A program made the position numbers and the translations under genes. From Betaproteobacteria bacterium (GTDB taxonomy: Bacteria > Pseudomonadota > Gammaproteobacteria > Burkholderiales > Burkholderiaceae_C): DNA of 18,663 bases. Below, in pieces: positions 1-7,487 of this stretch (position 1 is its first letter; each line of letters opens with the position of its first letter). The notes beneath the pieces were generated by a model. The model saw only the letters and a program-made list of their open reading frames with translations. It did not search any database and was not told where the DNA came from. The stretch spans positions 1 through 18,663 of the forward strand of contig JANXLW010000087.1 in the NCBI GenBank assembly GCA_025354965.1. The letters are read 5' to 3'.

Positions 1-641
1 CTTTTGAAGTGCGGGTTCACAAACGCTACAACCCGGAAGGCCTGTCACGCTACAACATCGTGCCCGGTTTGATTGGCACCATCCTGACCATGACCATGGT
101 GATGCTGACCGGGCTGGGCATGACGCGCGAGCGCGAACGTGGCACCATGGAAAACCTGCTGGCAACCCCGGTGCGACCATCCGAAGTCATGGTTGGCAAG
201 ATCCTGCCTTACGTGGTGATCGGCTACATCCAGCTGGGCGTCATCCTGGTTGCCGCCTTTCTTTTGTTCCAGGTGCCGATGGTCGGAAGCTTCACGTTGC
301 TGATGGCCATGATTGGTGTTTTCATTGTGGCCAATCTGGCGGTTGGTTTTACCTTTTCCACGGTGGCGCGCAACCAGTTGCAGGCGATGCAGATGACCTT
401 CTTTTTCTTCCTGCCGTCGATGCTGCTGTCGGGCTTCATGTTCCCGTTTCGCGCCATGCCGGTATGGGCGCAGTGGATTGGCGAGGTGTTGCCGCTGACC
501 CACTTTCTGCGCATCGTGCGCGGCATCCTGCTCAAGGGCAACACGGCAACTCAATTGCTGCCCGAGCTGTGGCCGATGCTGTTGTTCCTGTTTGTCGCCG
601 GCGTGATCGCGCTCAAGCGTTATCGGCAGACGCTGGATTGA
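1..641 (+). CDS. ABC-2 type transporter permease, C-terminal part (5' end outside window)
   Basis: Inner-membrane permease subunit of an ABC exporter of the YhhJ/YbhR type. The reading frame is open to the left edge and continues upstream of the GTG at 9 as Phe-Glu, so the gene starts outside the window and about 213 codons are visible. The segment after the periplasmic loop begins RYNPEG, a stretch often seen in this family, and is followed by MTRERERGTMENLL, the conserved cytoplasmic element between membrane helices. About five hydrophobic helices follow, including one with a run of phenylalanines near residue 135 and the LPLTHFLRIVRGI stretch. It ends at TGA 639-641. The ATPase partner is presumably upstream. 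It has no evident functional link to the hydrogenase genes. The substrate cannot be read from the sequence. Confidence 0.88.
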   Translation, partial: FEVRVHKRYNPEGLSRYNIVPGLIGTILTMTMVMLTGLGMTRERERGTMENLLATPVRPSEVMVGKILPYVVIGYIQLGVILVAAFLLFQVPMVGSFTLLMAMIGVFIVANLAVGFTFSTVARNQLQAMQMTFFFFLPSMLLSGFMFPFRAMPVWAQWIGEVLPLTHFLRIVRGILLKGNTATQLLPELWPMLLFLFVAGVIALKRYRQTLD

Positions 642-687
642 GTGGGCGATTGGATGAGGTGCGATTGGCGGTACCCACATGACATGT

Positions 688-945
688 TTATCTGTCGCTC
701 GGACCAGGCAGATCTGTTTTCCCGAAGCGTTCCAGCCAGGCGCCTGCACCCAGCGTCAGCACGATCACCAGTGTGACCAGCGGTAGACTGACATAGGCAG
801 CTGAATCGACCAGGCTGTAAAGCCAGGGCAGCAACAGGCTGACACAGACACCGGCAGCAAAGGCACTGGCGACAACGAGCGCCAATTGGTTGCGGCGTAA
901 GCGAATATAGTTCGCATGCAGCTGTTGGCGCTGACGTTCATATTC
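688..945 (-). pseudogene. 5'-truncated small two-helix membrane protein gene, fused behind the sigma factor remnant
   Basis: Reading leftward from about 945, one frame gives a charged stretch (EYERQRQQLHANYIRLRRNQ) and then two hydrophobic segments (about LALVVASAFAAGVCVSLLL and YVSLPLVTLVIVLTLGAG) before TAA at 688-690. This looks like a genuine small membrane protein that has lost its own start. Upstream in the same frame there is no ATG, only a stop about 50 bases away inside the sigma gene. The closest usable start is a TTG at 885, after the charged N-terminal part. A small membrane protein directly downstream of an ECF sigma gene is a common arrangement, where it may act in sensing or as an anti-sigma factor; that role is inference. 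I call it a remnant because its start region appears to have been deleted together with the sigma gene's 3' end. Confidence 0.5.
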
Positions 946-1466
946 AAGGGCAGGTCGAGCAGGGCAGCCACTTCGGCCACCGAGTTGTCCTCAAAGTAAT
1001 AGAGCAGCAGGCAACTGCGCTGGGTCGCCGGCAGGGCCTGAACCAGCTTGCGCAACAGGGCCAGCGAAGCCGCGTCGTTGACTTCGGTGGCAGTTGGAAT
1101 TTGGGCTACCTTCTGCCATACGTCGGCATCATCGAGCGAGTCACACGGCCTGGGCTGTTTGGCCAAGGCAGACAGGCACTGGTTGCGCGCTATGGCGTAG
1201 ATCCAGGTCGAGAAGGCGCCGCTGTCAGCGTCGTAGTGGCCCAGGTAGCGCCAGACCCGCAAGAACACTTCCTGCGCCATGTCCTGGGCCTGGCTGGTGT
1301 CGTGCAACAGCGACACGCAGAGTCGGAACACCTTGAGTTCGTAACGCTCCAGCAAGGCGGTAAAGGCTGCTGCGCCATCACCCGCCAGCAGTTGAGCCTG
1401 AATATCGGCGTCGCGCAGCGCGGCACCGCTGGGCGAGGTCGATGAGGCGGGCGAGATGTCAGGCAT
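765..1466 (-). pseudogene. ECF-type sigma-70 factor gene with region 4.2 deleted
   Basis: RNA polymerase sigma factor of the extracytoplasmic-function type. The ATG at 1466 (MPDISPASS) is preferred; a TTG extension to 1514 would run into the inverted repeat upstream. Region 2 is clear (AFTALLERYELKVFRLC, DMAQEVFLRVWR, STWIYAIARNQCLS). The first part of region 4 is also clear (LPATQRSCLLLYYFEDNSVAEVAALLDLP). At about 945 the similarity stops: the recognition helix expected next (TVKSRLxRAR-like) is absent from all three frames. The frame then reads through the downstream membrane-protein gene out of frame to a stop at 765. A lost helix in every frame points to deletion rather than a single-base frameshift. 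The product would lack -35 recognition, so it is probably inactive, unless the sequence contains an assembly error. Confidence 0.72.
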
Positions 1467-1490
1467 GAGCTTTGGTACTTGGAAAACCTC

Positions 1491-1543
1491 AAACGGTTTC
1501 ACCAAAGCGCACAAATAATATTTCGCGAGAGGTGAAACCGTTT
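1491..1543. promoter_or_regulatory. 13-bp perfect inverted repeat between divergent sigma and DUF6249 genes
   Basis: AAACGGTTTCACC at 1491-1503 is the exact reverse complement of GGTGAAACCGTTT at 1531-1543, separated by a 27-base AT-rich centre (1504-1530). The repeat sits in the intergenic region between the leftward sigma gene (ATG 1466) and the rightward gene at 1596, so each arm reads GGTGAAACC toward its own gene. TGAAACC resembles the AAC-containing -35 elements of many ECF sigma promoters, so the arms could be two divergent autoregulated -35 elements. An operator for a dimeric regulator is the alternative. No convincing -10 element at the right spacing was found for either gene. Confidence 0.5.
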
Positions 1544-1595
1544 CATTGTGCAGCAGGTATCAACGTCATCCCATCATCCCGTAGAGGAAAACGAC

Positions 1596-1988
1596 ATGTC
1601 TGATTTGCAACACATTCTTCCACTCTTGATTCCCATCCTTGGCATTGTCATGGGCATCGGCATTGGCATGCTTGCACTGTGGCTCGATCATCAAAAGAAG
1701 ACGCGAATCTTTGAATTGCATCACCAGGAGCGCATGTTGGCGATTGAGCGCGGGATGGAAGTGCCACCGTTGCCGCTGGAGTTTTTGCAAGGCCGGGACA
1801 AGCCGAAGGCGACGCTCGCCGGCAGCCTGCGCTGGGGCTTGATCTGGTTGTTCCTGGGTGTCGCCATTGGCATTGGGCAACTGTTCAATGACAGGGCCGA
1901 CACCGCGGTCTGGGCTTTGATGCCGATTGCGGTCGGCTTGGCGTTGTTGATCTTCTATTCGATAAGCCGGCGGCAGGCGCTGGATTGA
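1596..1988 (+). CDS. DUF6249-like small inner-membrane protein
   Basis: A 130-residue protein of unknown function, probably anchored in the inner membrane. I chose ATG 1596 (MSDLQHILPLL) because GAGGAAA at 1583-1589 is a good ribosome-binding site; the in-frame GTG at 1548 has none. There is a hydrophobic helix at about residues 5-27, a charged cytoplasmic stretch with HHQERMLAIERGMEVPPLP (a signature-like segment of DUF6249 proteins, which are often encoded beside ECF sigma factors), and two more helices at about 75-95 and 100-122. It ends in a short basic tail. It is divergent from the broken sigma gene and shares the inverted repeat with it, which suggests a former common regulatory unit. 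Family assignment is from memory of the motif, not a search. Confidence 0.7.
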   Translation: MSDLQHILPLLIPILGIVMGIGIGMLALWLDHQKKTRIFELHHQERMLAIERGMEVPPLPLEFLQGRDKPKATLAGSLRWGLIWLFLGVAIGIGQLFNDRADTAVWALMPIAVGLALLIFYSISRRQALD

Positions 1989-2074
1989 GTGCAAGTACAC
2001 TGTTTCGGTCCGTGCTTCGCCGGTGAGAAACCAGGGCCGCCAAGGTTTTCTTGTGGTCGGAAAGGAAAACTCTA

Positions 2075-3247
2075 GTGATCGCGCCTGTCAGCGTCAATCG
2101 AAACTCCGCCCCCTGGGAGGCGCTCAGTGGTCAGTACCAACTGCACCCGGGTACTGCGCACAGCATTGTGGGCCAGCGTCCGGTGTTGGGTGCTGGGCGA
2201 TTAGGGCGCGTGCTGCAAGGCCAACGTGGCGAACAGGTCGGTAGCACTCTGAGCAGCGTTTTCACGCTGTGTGCCCACGCTCATCGCCGCGCGGCTGACA
2301 TGGCACTGGCCGCGGCGCAGGCCGCCGGGGCACAAGAGTTCTCGGCAACTGAAACGCCGGAGCTGCTGTGGATCGAGACCGCGCGTGACCATCTGCGCAG
2401 TATCGCGCTGGACTGGCCTGTGCGCCTGACCGAGTTGAGCGCCGGGACCCACAACATGGACTGGTTGCGTGACTGTCCGCTGTCGCTGACGACGTCTCCA
2501 ACGGCCACCGATGCCGCCTCGGCGCAGGTGGCACTTGCCGCTTTGCGAGTCTGGCTGGAGCAATGCGTTCTGGGTCAATCGGTGGTTGAGTGGCTGGCAA
2601 GCTATCGTCACCCCGAGGCCTTGCTGGTTTGGTGCCAGGCACAGGCTGACCGGCTGTGGCCAGCGCGCTGTCTGGCGGCCTGGCATCCGATTGCGCATGC
2701 CTTGACACCTGCGATGCGCTGCCTTGATTTGTTAGACGAAGACCGGGCATTGCAGACTGACCGCTTGCGGCAACTGGCGCAAGCGCTGGCTGGCGAGCCA
2801 GATTTCGCACAGCAGCCAAAGTGGCTTGGCCAGTGCGCCGAAACCGGCCCCTGGACACGCCTGCGGCAGCGGCCGGGACGAATGTTGTCACGGCAAACTG
2901 CTTGGACGCGTTTGAGCGCACGCTGGATGGAGCTAATCGAGATTGCAGCGGCTGATCTGCAAAGTCCGGTTGAGAGCAGAGCGTCGCTATTGGCAATGGG
3001 CGCGCTGCGTTTGCCCAATGCTCAGGCGCTGGCCTGGTGCGAGATGGCGCGTGGCCTGCTGTTGCACTGGGTGCGGCTCGACGCCGATGGTGGGGTGCGG
3101 GACTATCGGGTGCTAGCGCCGACCGAGTGGAATTTTCACCCGGACGGGGCGTTGGCGCGGGCCTTGAGCGCCTTGCCCGCTGGTGCGACAGCCGCGGCCA
3201 ATACCCTGGCGGCGGCCTATGACCCCTGTGTGGCTTGCACGGTATAG
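2075..3247 (+). CDS. hoxV: HoxV/HupK, [NiFe]-hydrogenase large-subunit-like assembly scaffold
   Basis: Member of the HupK/HoxV family, thought to act as a cytoplasmic scaffold on which the Fe(CN)2CO unit is held before transfer to the uptake-hydrogenase large subunit. The protein (390 residues from GTG 2075) resembles a degenerate large subunit: the C-terminus reads YDPCVACTV, matching the second metal-binding motif, and RVLAPTEWNFHP parallels IVAPTSWNFSP in the neighbouring HoxC. The N-terminal RxCGxC motif is absent; the corresponding region reads GQYQLHPGTAHSIVGQRP. GTG 2075 is preferred because GGAAAGGAAAA at 2059-2069 precedes it; the in-frame TTG at 2051 is an alternative. It is the first gene of a rightward set with hoxB, hoxC and hoxJ, 47 bases ahead of hoxB. 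Confidence 0.85.
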   Translation: MIAPVSVNRNSAPWEALSGQYQLHPGTAHSIVGQRPVLGAGRLGRVLQGQRGEQVGSTLSSVFTLCAHAHRRAADMALAAAQAAGAQEFSATETPELLWIETARDHLRSIALDWPVRLTELSAGTHNMDWLRDCPLSLTTSPTATDAASAQVALAALRVWLEQCVLGQSVVEWLASYRHPEALLVWCQAQADRLWPARCLAAWHPIAHALTPAMRCLDLLDEDRALQTDRLRQLAQALAGEPDFAQQPKWLGQCAETGPWTRLRQRPGRMLSRQTAWTRLSARWMELIEIAAADLQSPVESRASLLAMGALRLPNAQALAWCEMARGLLLHWVRLDADGGVRDYRVLAPTEWNFHPDGALARALSALPAGATAAANTLAAAYDPCVACTV

Positions 3248-3294
3248 ACTTGTGCCAAAGGTGAGACCCACGACATCATGAAACTGGAGCTGAC

Positions 3295-4296
3295 ATGACG
3301 CTTAACGTGCTGTGGCTGCAATCGGGCGGTTGCGGTGGCTGCAGCATGTCGCTGCTGAGCGCCGACAGCGTCAACTTTCCGGACTTGTTGCGTGGCAATG
3401 GCATTCAGATGCTGTGGCATCCGGCCCTGTCGCTGGCAGGCGACCAGGACCTGACAGGTTTGATGAACGACTGCCTGAATGACCGAGTGCGGCTGGATGC
3501 GCTGTGCATCGAAGGCTCGATGTTGCGCGGACCGCATGCCAGCGGTCGCTTTCATATGCTGGCGGGCACCGGCGTTGCCATGATCGACTGGGTGCGTCAA
3601 CTCTCTACCGTGGCCACGCATGTGATAGCGGTGGGCAGTTGTGCGGCCTGGGGCGGGATCACGGCCACTGGTACCAATCCGACTGATGCCTGCGGATTGC
3701 AGTATGAAGACGAGCACATCGGCGGCCTGTTGGGCGCCCAATTTCGGGCTCGTGGTGGTTTACCGGTCATCAATATCGCCGGCTGTCCAACGCACCCTGG
3801 CTGGGTCACCGACACACTGATGGCGCTGGCTGCCGGCTTGCTTACTGCCGACGATCTGGACCCGTTGTCGCGCCCGCGTTTTTATGCCGACCAGTTGGTG
3901 CACCACGGTTGCACGCGCAACGAGTATTACGAGTACAAGGCCAGCGCCGCCAAGCCGTCGGATTTGGGTTGCACCATGGAGAACATGGGCTGCAAAGGCA
4001 CTCAGGCGCACGCCGACTGCAATACGCGCCTGTGGAATGGTTACGGCTCGTGCACGCGTGCCGGTTACGCCTGCATCAGTTGCACCGAGCCAGGGTTTCA
4101 AAATCCGGGGCATCCATTTCATCTCACGCCCAAGCTGGCTGGTATCCCTATCGGGTTGCCTATCGACATGCCCAAGGCCTGGTTTGTGGCGTTGGCCTCG
4201 CTGTCCAAAAGCGCCACGCCGAAACGCGTCAAGAGAAACTCGCACAGTGATCATGTGGCCGTGCCGCCAGTGTCGCGCAAGACCGGGCAGCGCTAG
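3295..4296 (+). CDS. hoxB: HoxB/HupU, small subunit of regulatory (H2-sensing) [NiFe]-hydrogenase
   Basis: Iron-sulfur electron-transfer subunit of the soluble H2 sensor, 333 residues. There is no Tat signal: the protein starts directly at MTLNVLWLQSGGCGGC, so it stays in the cytoplasm, unlike uptake-enzyme small subunits. Probable proximal cluster ligands are C13, C16, C116 (GSCAAWGG) and C164 (GCPTHPG). Distal cluster ligands are a His at 203/204 with C206, C226 and C233. The medial site shows C242, C253, C260 and C263; four cysteines suggest a [4Fe-4S] rather than the usual [3Fe-4S] cluster there, which is inference. There is no C-terminal membrane anchor. ATG 3295 has GGAG at 3286-3289. 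It lies 47 bases after hoxV and directly precedes hoxC. Confidence 0.95.
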   Translation: MTLNVLWLQSGGCGGCSMSLLSADSVNFPDLLRGNGIQMLWHPALSLAGDQDLTGLMNDCLNDRVRLDALCIEGSMLRGPHASGRFHMLAGTGVAMIDWVRQLSTVATHVIAVGSCAAWGGITATGTNPTDACGLQYEDEHIGGLLGAQFRARGGLPVINIAGCPTHPGWVTDTLMALAAGLLTADDLDPLSRPRFYADQLVHHGCTRNEYYEYKASAAKPSDLGCTMENMGCKGTQAHADCNTRLWNGYGSCTRAGYACISCTEPGFQNPGHPFHLTPKLAGIPIGLPIDMPKAWFVALASLSKSATPKRVKRNSHSDHVAVPPVSRKTGQR

Positions 4297-4329
4297 CGTG
4301 GAAATACAGTGCCGAGCGTGGGGGTTATT

Positions 4330-5811
4330 GTGACTCGAATGATTCTGGGGCCGTTTAACCGGGTCGAGGGCGACCTCGAAGTGCAGCTTGAAGTGCATGA
4401 CGGCCGCGTCACGGAGGCGCGCGTCAGCGCTTCGATGTACCGTGGTTTTGAAGTCATTCTGCTTGGCCGCGACCCGATGGATGCAATGACCATCGCGCCG
4501 CGCATTTGCGGTATCTGTTCGATCTCGCAGTCGGTCGCTGCCGCCAAGGCCTTGGCGGATGCTTCTGGCGTCGTGATGCCGCCAAATGGGCTGCACGCCA
4601 CCAATCTGATGCTGGCCTGCGAGAACCTGGCTGATCACCTGACCCATTTTTATGTTTTCTTCATGCCGGATTTCACCCGCGAGGTGTACGGCGGTCGCCG
4701 CTGGTTTGCCGAAGCACAACGGCGCTTTGCAGCGGTAGTTGGCGGTTCGGGCAGCGGCTTGCACAATCGCGCTGCACTGGCGGCACGCTCTCGCTGGCTG
4801 GAACTGATGGGCGCGCTGGGCGGTAAATGGCCACACACCGGCGCTATTCTGCCGGGAGGTACCTCGCGCGCCATTGAGTCCACTGAGCGTGTACGTCTGC
4901 TGGCACGCTTGCGGGAAATGCGTGCCTTCTTGGAGCAAACCCTGTTCGGTACGCCACTGGAAGAAGTTGCAGGTCTCGACAGTCTGGCCGCCCTGCAGGC
5001 CTGGCAGACGCGTGCGCATGGCAGCGATCTGGCGCTGTTCCTGGAGATTGCAGCCGATACCGGCCTTAGCAGCCTGGGAGCAGGGCCGGGCCGCTACCTC
5101 AGCTATGGCGCTTACGCTCGGTTCGACGGCGGGCACGCACTGGGTCAAGGGATCTGGGAAGATGGTTTGCAGCAGTGTCTGGCGCTCGATGCCAGCCAGA
5201 TCAGCGAAGACATGCGCCACGCGTGGTTTGCCGAGGGCGAGAGTGGTCTGCCACTGCACCCGACGCTGGGACTGACGCAAGCGCAAGCCGACAAGCCAGG
5301 CGCCTATAGCTGGAACAAGGCGCCCCGCTTGGCCGGCCAGGTGGTCGAGACCGGCGCCATTGCGCGGCAACTGGTAGATGGTCAGGCCTTGATCCGGGCC
5401 ACGGTTGCTGCGCATGGAGGTACGGTTTATACGCGGGTGCTGGCGCGTTTGATGGAAGTTGCCCGCATACTGCCACTGATGGAGCATTGGCTATTGGCGC
5501 TGCAGGCGCGCGAGCCCTATCACAAGGTTCAGGCACTGCCCCTGCAGGCGCAAGGTATTGGCCTGTCAGAGGCGGCGCGCGGGGCGCTAGGGCATTGGCT
5601 TCGCATCGAAAGCGGTCGCATTGCCCACTACCAGATCGTGGCCCCCACTAGCTGGAATTTTTCACCGCGCGATGCCAGCGGAACGCCCGGTGCGCTGGAA
5701 GCCGCGCTGGTCGGCGCGACGATTGACAGCGCCGAGGGTCGCGGCCAGAGCGTTGCGGTGCAACACATTGTTCGCTCCTTCGATCCGTGCATGGTCTGCA
5801 CGGTGCATTGA
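4330..5811 (+). CDS. hoxC: HoxC/HupV, large subunit of regulatory (H2-sensing) [NiFe]-hydrogenase
   Basis: NiFe active-site subunit of the H2 sensor that signals to HoxJ, 493 residues. Nickel ligands are in RICGIC (C60, C63) and DPCMVC (C487, C490). The protein ends DPCMVCTVH, so it has no cleavable C-terminal peptide, a hallmark of regulatory hydrogenases that mature without an endopeptidase. I chose GTG 4330 because GGGGG ends six bases upstream and because this start gives Ile62 and Phe110 the same numbers as the gas-channel residues described in the Ralstonia eutropha sensor. GTG 4309 and ATG 4339 are alternatives. Ile62 and Phe110 replace the Val/Leu of standard enzymes and are associated with restricted O2 access. 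The gene lies 33 bases after hoxB and 16 before hoxJ. Confidence 0.95.
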   Translation: MTRMILGPFNRVEGDLEVQLEVHDGRVTEARVSASMYRGFEVILLGRDPMDAMTIAPRICGICSISQSVAAAKALADASGVVMPPNGLHATNLMLACENLADHLTHFYVFFMPDFTREVYGGRRWFAEAQRRFAAVVGGSGSGLHNRAALAARSRWLELMGALGGKWPHTGAILPGGTSRAIESTERVRLLARLREMRAFLEQTLFGTPLEEVAGLDSLAALQAWQTRAHGSDLALFLEIAADTGLSSLGAGPGRYLSYGAYARFDGGHALGQGIWEDGLQQCLALDASQISEDMRHAWFAEGESGLPLHPTLGLTQAQADKPGAYSWNKAPRLAGQVVETGAIARQLVDGQALIRATVAAHGGTVYTRVLARLMEVARILPLMEHWLLALQAREPYHKVQALPLQAQGIGLSEAARGALGHWLRIESGRIAHYQIVAPTSWNFSPRDASGTPGALEAALVGATIDSAEGRGQSVAVQHIVRSFDPCMVCTVH

Positions 5812-5827
5812 CAGACTGATCTCAATC

Positions 5828-7177
5828 ATGCCGGTTCCACCACCTTCACCACTGCTGCACCTGCCGTTGGGCGACCTGGAAGGCGTTGATGAGGCGACCT
5901 GGCTGGATGTGATCCAGAAAATGGACGAGGTCTATTCCAAGCTGGTGAGCGACGAAGTGGAACTGGAAGAAAAGAACGCGCAACTGGAGCAATCGCAGCA
6001 ATTCATTTTCAGTTTGCTGTCGGCCATGAGCGATGTACTTATAGCTTGCAATCAAGATGGGTTGATCGAAGAAACCAACGCGGCATTGTGTGAACTGGTG
6101 GGTCGCAGCGAACAGGCGCTGCTGGGCACCCCGGTGATTGACTTATTGGCCGATGAGCAGAGCCTGCAACGCTGGCAATTGGCCATGTACCACTCCGCAT
6201 CACGTGCCGGGACCGTCGTTGAAATCAATTTGCGTGATGCGGGCGGTCAGGTGGTTGCGGTGGACCTCAATTGCACGCCCCGGCACAACAGCACCGGGCG
6301 CCAAGTAGGGCGTGTGCTGGTCGGGCGTCCGTTGGGTGAACTCAAGCGTGCTTACCACCAGTTGCGCGAAGCCCACGAGGCCCTCAAGCTGGCCCAGCAG
6401 CAACTGCTTCACTCTGAAAAAATGGCATCCCTGGGTCGTCTGGTGGCGGGCGTGGCGCACGAGCTCAACAACCCGATCAGCTTTGTGCTGGGCAACGTGC
6501 ATGTGCTGCAGCGCTATGCCGGCCGGATGAATCGCTACCTGGACGCGGTCCACCAGTTGGAACTGCCACCCCATGTGCAAGCGCTGCGCGATGAGTTGCG
6601 CATCGACCACTTGCTTGAAGATCTGCCCTCCCTGACGGAAGGTACTTTGGAAGGTGCCCAACGCACGACCGACATCGTGAATGGGTTGAAGCGGTTTTCA
6701 ACTGCTGTGCATGAGGAAGTCACGCAGGTCGAGATCAATTCGGTGGTCGAGCGCGCCATCCTGTGGGTGAAAAAAGGTACCGCACCCCGTTTTGAGATCC
6801 ACTGGGTGCATGGGCGTGATTGCTATGTCAGCGGTAACGCCGGACAGTTGCTGCAAGTGATGATGAACCTGATCCAGAACGCTTCCGACGCGGCGCACAC
6901 CGAGGGGGCGAAAGAGCCGCACTTGGATATCACACTGGAGCGTCAAGGCACGCAGGTGATATTGCGATTCGCCGACAACGGACCCGGCATTGCGCAGGCG
7001 CATTTATCGCGGATTTTCGACCCGTTCTTTACCACCAAGAGCGTAGGCAAAGGAACCGGTCTGGGTCTGTCAATCAGTTATGGCATTGTCGAGCAACACG
7101 GGGGTCAACTGAGCGTCGAGAATTTACCGCAAGGTGGCGCGCAGTTCACCTTGACCTTGCCCCTGGTGGCAACTTAG
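5828..7177 (+). CDS. hoxJ: HoxJ/HupT, PAS-domain sensor histidine kinase of the H2 response
   Basis: Soluble kinase, 449 residues, that takes the H2 signal from HoxBC and controls the phosphorylation of HoxA; in known systems kinase activity without H2 keeps the regulator inactive. There are no membrane helices. An N-terminal coiled coil (about 35-60) leads into a PAS domain (about 60-170), then another coiled coil. The H box is LVAGVAHELNNP with phosphoacceptor His211. The ATPase domain shows the N box (NLIQNASDA), G1 (DNGPGI), F (FDPFFTTK) and G2 (GKGTGLGLS). All boxes are intact. The G2 glycines matter because the R. eutropha H16 kinase is known to be inactivated by a glycine-to-serine change there. 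ATG 5828 lies 16 bases after hoxC with no clear Shine-Dalgarno, so translational coupling is likely. Confidence 0.93.
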   Translation: MPVPPPSPLLHLPLGDLEGVDEATWLDVIQKMDEVYSKLVSDEVELEEKNAQLEQSQQFIFSLLSAMSDVLIACNQDGLIEETNAALCELVGRSEQALLGTPVIDLLADEQSLQRWQLAMYHSASRAGTVVEINLRDAGGQVVAVDLNCTPRHNSTGRQVGRVLVGRPLGELKRAYHQLREAHEALKLAQQQLLHSEKMASLGRLVAGVAHELNNPISFVLGNVHVLQRYAGRMNRYLDAVHQLELPPHVQALRDELRIDHLLEDLPSLTEGTLEGAQRTTDIVNGLKRFSTAVHEEVTQVEINSVVERAILWVKKGTAPRFEIHWVHGRDCYVSGNAGQLLQVMMNLIQNASDAAHTEGAKEPHLDITLERQGTQVILRFADNGPGIAQAHLSRIFDPFFTTKSVGKGTGLGLSISYGIVEQHGGQLSVENLPQGGAQFTLTLPLVAT

Positions 7178-7259
7178 TCGCTGGTTTTGCGGCTTGCGGC
7201 GGTCTCAAGGTCAACAGTGGCGGCATCCCTGTCTGACTGGCGCGCCAACTAGTCCCAAC

Positions 7260-7487
7260 TCACTTTGTCTGGAGGGTCTCACGACTGCGGCGTATCCAGG
7301 TCATGGGCGTTGTGCTTTTGTAGCGAAAAAAGAGTACCTGAAGGGTCTGAAAATCAAGCCCGCTTTGCGTCATGATTTGATGCCAGCCAATGGGTTCCCC
7401 AAGGTGGTCATCAATCCAACTGCACAAGTCGTCAAATTTTTGCTGGTGGGGTGTTGCGAGCCGAGTGCGATGGGTGGGTGGAGCCAT
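7260..7487 (-). CDS. Short AraC-type HTH protein (first half of the DNA-binding domain only)
   Basis: A 75-codon leftward ORF in the spacer between hoxJ and hoxA. From about residue 17 it reads like the first part of an AraC/XylS domain: LCSWIDDHLGEPIGW (helix 1), IMTQSGLDFQTLQVLFFRY (first helix-turn-helix) and TTPMTWIRRSRE (linker helix). A normal AraC domain has about 100 residues and a second HTH; here TGA follows nine residues later. No clear second HTH is visible in the 82 bases before hoxJ ends (7178-7259). No ribosome-binding site is evident before ATG 7487. It may be a decayed regulator or a naturally short family member. The overlapping rightward ORF at 7194-7505 has no recognisable features and I regard it as a shadow. 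Confidence 0.55.
   Translation of the reverse strand: MAPPTHRTRLATPHQQKFDDLCSWIDDHLGEPIGWHQIMTQSGLDFQTLQVLFFRYKSTTPMTWIRRSRETLQTK

Noticed and set aside
642..687. GTGGG/CCCAC repeat and repeated CGATTGG between the permease gene and the facing remnant
   Set aside because: The arms are five bases with a 27-base loop and no T-run; this is expected by chance.
2262..2996. Leftward ORFs opposite hoxV
   Set aside because: They have no recognisable features and low-complexity composition; hoxV on the plus strand has clear family motifs.
3760..5487. 575-codon leftward ORF opposite hoxB and hoxC
   Set aside because: It is a GC-driven shadow: rich in Arg, Gln and His with no domain, while the opposite strand encodes clear hydrogenase subunits.
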